Source: Bog-473 sp035947875 (lineage in GTDB: Bacteria; Actinomycetota; Acidimicrobiia; Acidimicrobiales; RAAP-2). Taken from it: a DNA stretch of 10,604 bases. This document shows positions 6,612 to 10,604 of the stretch, piece after piece (position 1 is the first letter of the stretch; each line of letters opens with the position of its first letter). The stretch is taken from assembly GCA_035947875.1 (NCBI GenBank), contig DASZJQ010000179.1, positions 1 through 10,604 on the forward strand, read 5' to 3'. A model generated the notes under the pieces. It made no database searches, was not told the DNA's origin, and worked only from the letters and a program-made list of their open reading frames with translations. Position numbers and translations under genes: made by a program.

Positions 6612-9434
6612 CTACGCGTACCAGCCGAGGACGTCGACGACCACATCGATGCTGCCGCTGCTGTTGTAGACCGTGATCGTGCCGTTGGGGCTGACGGTGG
6701 CCACCGTCAGGTTGGCCCTGACCTGTCCGGGGACCGGGGTGAGGTCGGAGGCGGTTGTCCTCGTCGGCCCGGGGTAGACGGTGAGATAGGTCGGCATCGA
6801 AGGGGAGACCGCGGTGACATTGACCACCACTGCCTTGGCGCCGGAGGGGACGCCGGCCAGCCCGGCCACCGCGAGGGTCAGGGTGCCGTTGGCGCCGATC
6901 GTCTTGGCGTCGCACTGGGTGTCGGCCCCGGTGAGTTGGGACGGGTCGCCGGCTCGCGTGTCGCAGACCCGCACCGGGGAGACTTCGGTGGTGAACTGGC
7001 TCCCCGTCCCCCCGGCGGCGGTGTAGTAGCCCGAGACATCGACCACCACGTCGGCCGAGGATGAGCTGTAGATGGAGATCTCACCGGGCGACGCGCCGCT
7101 CGAGAGCGGCACGGTGACGCGATTGGCGGTGACCACTCCGGCGGCGTAGTCGACATTCGACGCGGTGGGTCGCATGGCCCCTTGGGGGAAGACGGTCAGG
7201 TAGCCGGCGGCCGCGGGGCCGACCGCCGTCACGTTCAAGACGGCGGCGGACGCATTGGCGGGCACTCCGCCGACACCGGCAATCTGGAGCGTGATGGTGC
7301 TTCCGGCACCGAGCCGCTCGCCGCCACCCGAACCGTTGCACTGGGCACTCCCGCCCGAGAGCGCGGAAGGGTTCCCGGCGCGGGTGTCACAGACGCGGGT
7401 CGGAGCGGACAGCGGGTTGTAGAGGCCGGCCCCGGCCCCGCTCGGCGCGCTTGGGCTGACAAAGCCTTCGACGTCCACCACGATGTTGGACTGCGCCGAG
7501 GAGAAGAGCGAGATCTCGCCGTTGGTCCCGGTGCCTACTTCGACCAGGTTGGGGACGACGCCGCCGGCTTCGAAGTCGAGGTTGGAGGTATTCGGGGACG
7601 CGGCTCCGGTGGGGTAGGCGGTGAGGTATCCAGGAGCGGCCGGGTTGACCACCGTGACGTTGAGGAGCACGGCGGTGGCATCGACCGGGACGCCGAAGTT
7701 GCCGGTCACGTTGATGGTCTTCGCACCATTGGCAGCGACCGGGCTCCCCGCGTTGCCGGGCCCGTTGCACTGGGCGGCTGGACCCGAGAGCGAGGACGGG
7801 TTGCCGGACCGGGTGTCACAGATCCGGGTTGGGACGAGTGGGCTGAAGTCGCCGGAGGTCACGACCACGCTGTTCGTGCCCGAGGAGGGAGCGAAGTTGG
7901 CGTCGCCCGAGTAGGTGGCGGTGGCCGTGTCCGAACCCGGTGGGGTCGCTGTGGTGTGGCAGGATGCGGCGCCGCCGACGAGAGCGGGTGTGGTGCACAA
8001 CGTGGTCGACCCGACCCGAAAGGTGACCGTACCGGTGGGCGTGGGGCCGGTGCCGGAGACCATGGCCGAGTAGGTGAGCGCGGCACCTTGCGTGCTCTGG
8101 TTGGCACTGACCGTCGGGGTGGTGGTCGAGTTCAGCTTGTAGTCGAAGTGGTCGGCGCTTGACCTCGCGGACGCGCCGCCGTCGGTGGTCACGACCACGT
8201 CGACCGCGCCGAGGGCCGCCGTGGCGGGAGCGGTGGCCGTGATGCTGGTGGCCGAGTTGACCGTGTACGCCGCGGCCGGGGTCGAGCCGAAGGTGACCCC
8301 GGTGGCCCAGGCGAGGTTCGTCCCGGCGATGGTGACCTGGGTCCCGCCATGCTGTGAGCCGACCGCCGGGCTGACCGAGGTCACCGATGGCGCCGGGGCG
8401 GCGCTGTAGCTGAACGCATCGGTGCCCGGGCCAACGGTGCCCGACGTCCCGGCCGGTGTGGTGACGGTGATGGCCATGGTGTCGGCCTGTCCTCCCAGTG
8501 GGTCGGGCGGCGCATCGGCCGTGAGCTGGCCGTCCCAGTTGACGTGCACGTTGGTCGCCGGCGTCGAACCGAAGTCAACCGTGGGGAGCTGACCGGCGCT
8601 GAAGGCCGAGAAGTAATTGCCGGCGATGGTGACCTGGGTCCCGGTTCCGGGTGCAGTGGCTCCGGCGGGGGAGACCTGCACCACCTGGGGTGCCACCGAG
8701 CCGGGGTAGGTCACCGACGAGTAGGGGACGGTCACCCCGTCGGGCGCCCCCCACTTGTTGGCGAAAATCTCGGTGAACGCGCCGGCGGCCGTGGCGGCGT
8801 CACCCATGGCCGTGGTCTCCGATCCCGAGTTGGCCCAGGGCCCGAGGATGTTGGTGCGGTGGCCCCAGCAGCCCGAGAAGTTCCCGGCCTGGCAGTCGTA
8901 GTTGGTGCCACCGACTCCGTCGTCGTACATCCAGAGGAAGTCCGACTCCAGGGGGTCAACGGCGTCGGCGTAGTTGCTGCCCCATTGGCTGAACGGATAC
9001 CCGACCGGGGGCGTGGGGTCGGCGTTGGCGGTTGCGGCGGCGGCTGACACCGCATCGAGGGTGGGACTGAGGCCGGCGAACTGGGCCAGCCCCCTGGCGC
9101 CCCGCTCCAGGTTGGCCAGGACCAGCAGTTGTTCCGTGCCGCTCATCTGGGCGTAGCCGTTCGGGAGCACCATGGAGGGCAGCCCCTCGCTGTTCCGGCC
9201 GGCGTTGATGTCGTGGAGGAGGGTCTCGAGACAGGCCGCACTCGAGTCGCCGACGGAGGAGCACGGGGGAGCGACGTCGAAGGTGATGTTGGCCGGCGGG
9301 TTGGAGGGCGGCAGGATGCCGGCGGCCGAAGCGGTCGAGGCGGCGAGAACGCTCAGCGACAATTGGGCCCCGAGGAGCGTGGCGACCACGAGCCCGGCCC
9401 CGATGGCCCTTGCACCCCTTGTTCCTGCTCTCAA
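6612..9434 (-). CDS. Secreted multidomain CAP-like surface protein (CAP, TIG, Ig-like, three C-x16-C modules)
   Basis: This 940-residue exported protein is predicted to act at or outside the cell surface; its substrate or partner is unknown. Residues 1-37 form a Sec signal peptide with basic n-region RAGTRGARA, a hydrophobic core and likely cleavage after A-S-A. Residues about 65-230 resemble a divergent CAP/SCP/PR-1 domain, with an NLERGARGL segment and C-x-GHRTNIL around residues 189-197. IPT/TIG domains follow at about 248-344 and 349-432, then an Ig-like domain at about 434-528 (TATYSGDANF). Three related modules of about 130 residues complete the protein. There is no LPXTG motif or C-terminal membrane helix, so anchoring, if any, is by another route. 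The start is TTG 9434, because a GGAGGTGA Shine-Dalgarno lies five bases away and the signal peptide begins there. ATG 9518 is the alternative but would put 28 residues, many basic, before it. The gene converges on the glycosylase and diverges from the rRNA operon. Confidence 0.88.
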   Translation of the reverse strand: MRAGTRGARAIGAGLVVATLLGAQLSLSVLAASTASAAGILPPSNPPANITFDVAPPCSSVGDSSAACLETLLHDINAGRNSEGLPSMVLPNGYAQMSGTEQLLVLANLERGARGLAQFAGLSPTLDAVSAAAATANADPTPPVGYPFSQWGSNYADAVDPLESDFLWMYDDGVGGTNYDCQAGNFSGCWGHRTNILGPWANSGSETTAMGDAATAAGAFTEIFANKWGAPDGVTVPYSSVTYPGSVAPQVVQVSPAGATAPGTGTQVTIAGNYFSAFSAGQLPTVDFGSTPATNVHVNWDGQLTADAPPDPLGGQADTMAITVTTPAGTSGTVGPGTDAFSYSAAPAPSVTSVSPAVGSQHGGTQVTIAGTNLAWATGVTFGSTPAAAYTVNSATSITATAPATAALGAVDVVVTTDGGASARSSADHFDYKLNSTTTPTVSANQSTQGAALTYSAMVSGTGPTPTGTVTFRVGSTTLCTTPALVGGAASCHTTATPPGSDTATATYSGDANFAPSSGTNSVVVTSGDFSPLVPTRICDTRSGNPSSLSGPAAQCNGPGNAGSPVAANGAKTINVTGNFGVPVDATAVLLNVTVVNPAAPGYLTAYPTGAASPNTSNLDFEAGGVVPNLVEVGTGTNGEISLFSSAQSNIVVDVEGFVSPSAPSGAGAGLYNPLSAPTRVCDTRAGNPSALSGGSAQCNGSGGGERLGAGSTITLQIAGVGGVPANASAAVLNVTAVGPAAAGYLTVFPQGAMRPTASNVDYAAGVVTANRVTVPLSSGASPGEISIYSSSSADVVVDVSGYYTAAGGTGSQFTTEVSPVRVCDTRAGDPSQLTGADTQCDAKTIGANGTLTLAVAGLAGVPSGAKAVVVNVTAVSPSMPTYLTVYPGPTRTTASDLTPVPGQVRANLTVATVSPNGTITVYNSSGSIDVVVDVLGWYA
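6615..7850 (-). repeat. Three tandem beta-rich modules with an invariant cysteine pair
   Basis: The C-terminal 410 residues are three copies of one module, at residues about 529-660, 671-804 and 814-940. Each has R-(I/V)-CDTR-x-G-(N/D)-PS near its start and a second cysteine exactly 17 residues after the first (539/556, 682/699, 824/841). Each then has (V/L)NVT(A/V)V, YLT(V/A)(Y/F)P, a late N-(L/R)-V or N-L-T stretch and (V/I)VVDVxG(Y/F/W) at the end. Comparable DTR modules are widespread in actinobacterial secreted proteins. The fixed spacing implies one disulfide per module. The copies have diverged too far for a recent duplication. Confidence 0.85.
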
Positions 9435-9438
9435 CGTG

Positions 9439-9446
9439 TCACCTCC
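9439..9446 (-). promoter_or_regulatory. Shine-Dalgarno that sets the TTG start
   Basis: On the minus strand GGAGGTGA is followed by CACG and then TTG at 9434-9432. GGAGG to the start codon is seven bases, close to ideal. It is the best ribosome-binding site in the window and decides the start of the secreted protein in favour of TTG over the upstream ATG at 9518. Confidence 0.8.
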
Positions 9447-9557
9447 GCGTGACACTCGCCGCAACTGCACGAGGCGGCGATGAACTACCAGTGTGAGCCT
9501 GGAGGCGGGCCGCGACATGGGCCGAACTGCCCTTTTCCGGCAACTTAGTTCGTGTAT

Positions 9558-9575
9558 GGACAATCCGGACAATTC
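9558..9575. repeat. Tandem 9-mer GGACAATYC
   Basis: Two adjacent 9-mers, GGACAATCC and GGACAATTC, lie about 125 bases upstream of the secreted-protein start. One base differs. The arrangement could be a pair of protein-binding half-sites close to the promoter of that gene, or a chance duplication. Confidence 0.5.
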
Positions 9576-9807
9576 GTGAGTGGGCACAGCCCGGGGGGAC
9601 ATACCAGGTGGATGTAGCCAGATCGAAGCCAGGTCGGTCGGCCATCTGGGCCCGTCCCGCCGGTATCGGTGAGCTGGAGCCGACCCGGTGTCCCGCAGGG
9701 CGTCGGCTATCCGCGGCGTGCGAAGGCGGGCCCGGTACAGTTCAGGGAGGCCATCGGGCGCAGCTGCGTGGGCAGTACCCAGGCACCGGCCGCGACCGGG
9801 CAGTGCG

Positions 9808-9836
9808 TTGACGGTCACGCGCGCAACTGCTACAGT
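9808..9836 (+). promoter_or_regulatory. Ribosomal RNA operon promoter
   Basis: TTGACG (9808-9813) and TACAGT (9831-9836) are separated by exactly 17 bases. Each differs from the sigma-70-type consensus at one or two positions. This is the best plus-strand promoter in the window and lies about 360 bases upstream of 16S, as expected for an rRNA promoter. The transcript would start near 9841-9843. Other promoters upstream or downstream cannot be excluded. Confidence 0.75.
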
Positions 9837-9970
9837 GACCATCCCGTCGGAACGGCTTCCCAAAGGCCCTCCGACTGCCGCAGGAGACTTTCCAGCAGAG
9901 AAATCTGTCCGGAACAGTCCTTCGGACACCCGGCACCAACACCGGCAGTAGTGGTGTGTGCCCGGTCGCT

Positions 9971-10008
9971 CCTTGAAAACGGAAGAGATGAGAGCCAAAA
10001 GCCAGTGC
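9971..10008 (+). promoter_or_regulatory. Putative boxA-like antitermination segment of the rRNA leader
   Basis: CCTTGAAAACGGAAGAG followed by GAGCCAAAAGCCAGTG resembles, from memory, the TTTGAGAACTCAA...GCCAAAAG block conserved in actinobacterial rRNA leaders. There it is linked to NusB/NusE-dependent antitermination. The match is by eye and the exact limits are uncertain. Confidence 0.5.
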
Positions 10009-10019
10009 GGGCAATTCAC

Positions 10020-10048
10020 ACGTACTTTTGTACGTTTGGGTTGTACGT
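10020..10048 (+). promoter_or_regulatory. Leader hairpin with a duplicated right arm
   Basis: ACGTAC (10020-10025), a TTTT loop and GTACGT (10030-10035) make a perfect six-base-pair stem. A second GTACGT at 10043-10048, within a repeated TTGTACGT 13 bases downstream, could pair with the same left arm instead. The function is unknown. Confidence 0.55.
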
Positions 10049-10116
10049 CAATTAGCAGTAAGGCAGGCCTCGTCGGATCGAGGGAGCAATCCCGAGTGAT
10101 GAGACGGTCTGTTGTT

Positions 10117-10145
10117 ACCTAGGAAGAGTCATACTAGGTGACTCT
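10117..10145 (+). promoter_or_regulatory. Two interlocking leader stems (alternative fold or pseudoknot)
   Basis: Stem A pairs ACCTAG (10117-10122) with CTAGGT (10134-10139). Stem B pairs AGAGTCA (10125-10131) with TGACTCT (10139-10145). Each stem uses part of the other's loop, and they share base 10139. They could be alternatives or, with that base assigned to one stem, a compact pseudoknot about 50 bases before mature 16S. Confidence 0.55.
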
Positions 10146-10194
10146 CTGATTTTTAGAAGGTTTGTTCTTAGTAAGAATGGATTGACTAGAAGTC

Positions 10195-10604
<410 letters not shown>

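Larger units (their letters stand above)
9435..9807. other. Divergent intergenic control region
   Basis: About 370 bases separate the secreted-protein start from the rRNA promoter. I see no convincing gene here; the small reading frames lack ribosome-binding sites and family features. It contains the 5' untranslated region of the minus-strand gene, a 9-base tandem repeat at 9558-9575 and two adjacent 11-base near-repeats, AGCCAG(A/G)TCG(A/G), at 9616-9637. No clear minus-strand promoter can be named: TTGTCC and TAAGTT around 9575-9543 would be 19 bases apart, which is a weak match. Confidence 0.6.
9842..10194 (+). other. Ribosomal RNA leader
   Basis: This untranslated leader of about 350 bases runs from the predicted transcription start to mature 16S. 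Its base composition becomes clearly more AT-rich towards 16S than the protein-coding part of the window. It contains a conserved-looking antitermination segment (9971-10008) and several small hairpins. One arm of the long 16S processing stem presumably lies here; its partner downstream of 16S is outside the window. I see no gene in it. Confidence 0.75.

Noticed and set aside
6600..6613. Small hairpin AGCGA-AAGC-TCGCT as a terminator
   Set aside because: Five base pairs with no T-tract on either strand, and it overlaps the stop codon of the minus-strand gene; too weak to call.
6612..10019. Secreted-protein frame extended to 1135 residues from a GTG at 10019
   Set aside because: The extra N-terminal 195 codons run through the rRNA leader and promoter, have no homology signal, and hide a good signal peptide that starts at a well-placed TTG.
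9669..10055. Plus-strand 128-codon frame upstream of 16S
   Set aside because: It spans the predicted rRNA promoter and leader, has no ribosome-binding site and no family resemblance.

Overview
The window is high-GC actinobacterial chromosome. GTG and TTG starts are common, genes overlap by 4-8 bases, and the gene order argB-argD-argF-argR-argG-argH is the one known from actinobacterial arginine operons. The 16S rRNA 5' third at the right end is clearly actinobacterial. Its sequence style, together with the actinobacterial surface module in the long minus-strand gene, makes me lean towards the class Acidimicrobiia. That class assignment is an impression, not the result of a search.

Positions 1-5881 hold the distal part of an arginine biosynthesis operon on the plus strand: the end of argB, then complete argD, argF, argR, argG and argH. 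Junctions are GTGA or ATGA overlaps or gaps of 2-4 bases, so the genes are probably co-transcribed and translationally coupled. ArgB and ArgD act in the acetylated branch before ornithine, ArgF, ArgG and ArgH convert ornithine to arginine, and ArgR is the arginine-sensing repressor. The operon promoter and any ARG boxes must lie upstream of the window. An alkylpurine DNA glycosylase gene (5874-6530) overlaps the end of argH by 8 bases and looks like a passenger of the operon.

Positions 6612-9434 on the minus strand encode a 940-residue secreted protein. It has a signal peptide, a CAP/SCP-like domain, two IPT/TIG domains, one Ig-like domain and three copies of a roughly 130-residue module carrying an invariant C-x16-C pair. 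A strong Shine-Dalgarno followed by TTG fixes its start. It converges on the glycosylase gene and diverges from the ribosomal RNA operon.

Positions 9435-10194 are non-coding: a divergent control region, a strong rRNA promoter (TTGACG-17-TACAGT), and a leader of about 350 bases rich in small inverted repeats. The 16S rRNA gene begins near 10195 and runs off the window.

The most unusual feature is a set of short tandem repeats with a period of 18 bases (six codons, or two Gly-X-Y triplets) at gene edges. They form the N-terminus of ArgD, the C-terminus of ArgR, a collagen-like C-terminus on ArgH, and a non-coding array just after the glycosylase stop. The repeat sequences are unrelated but share the period and the placement. 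No mobile element, CRISPR array, tRNA or dedicated defence system is visible.
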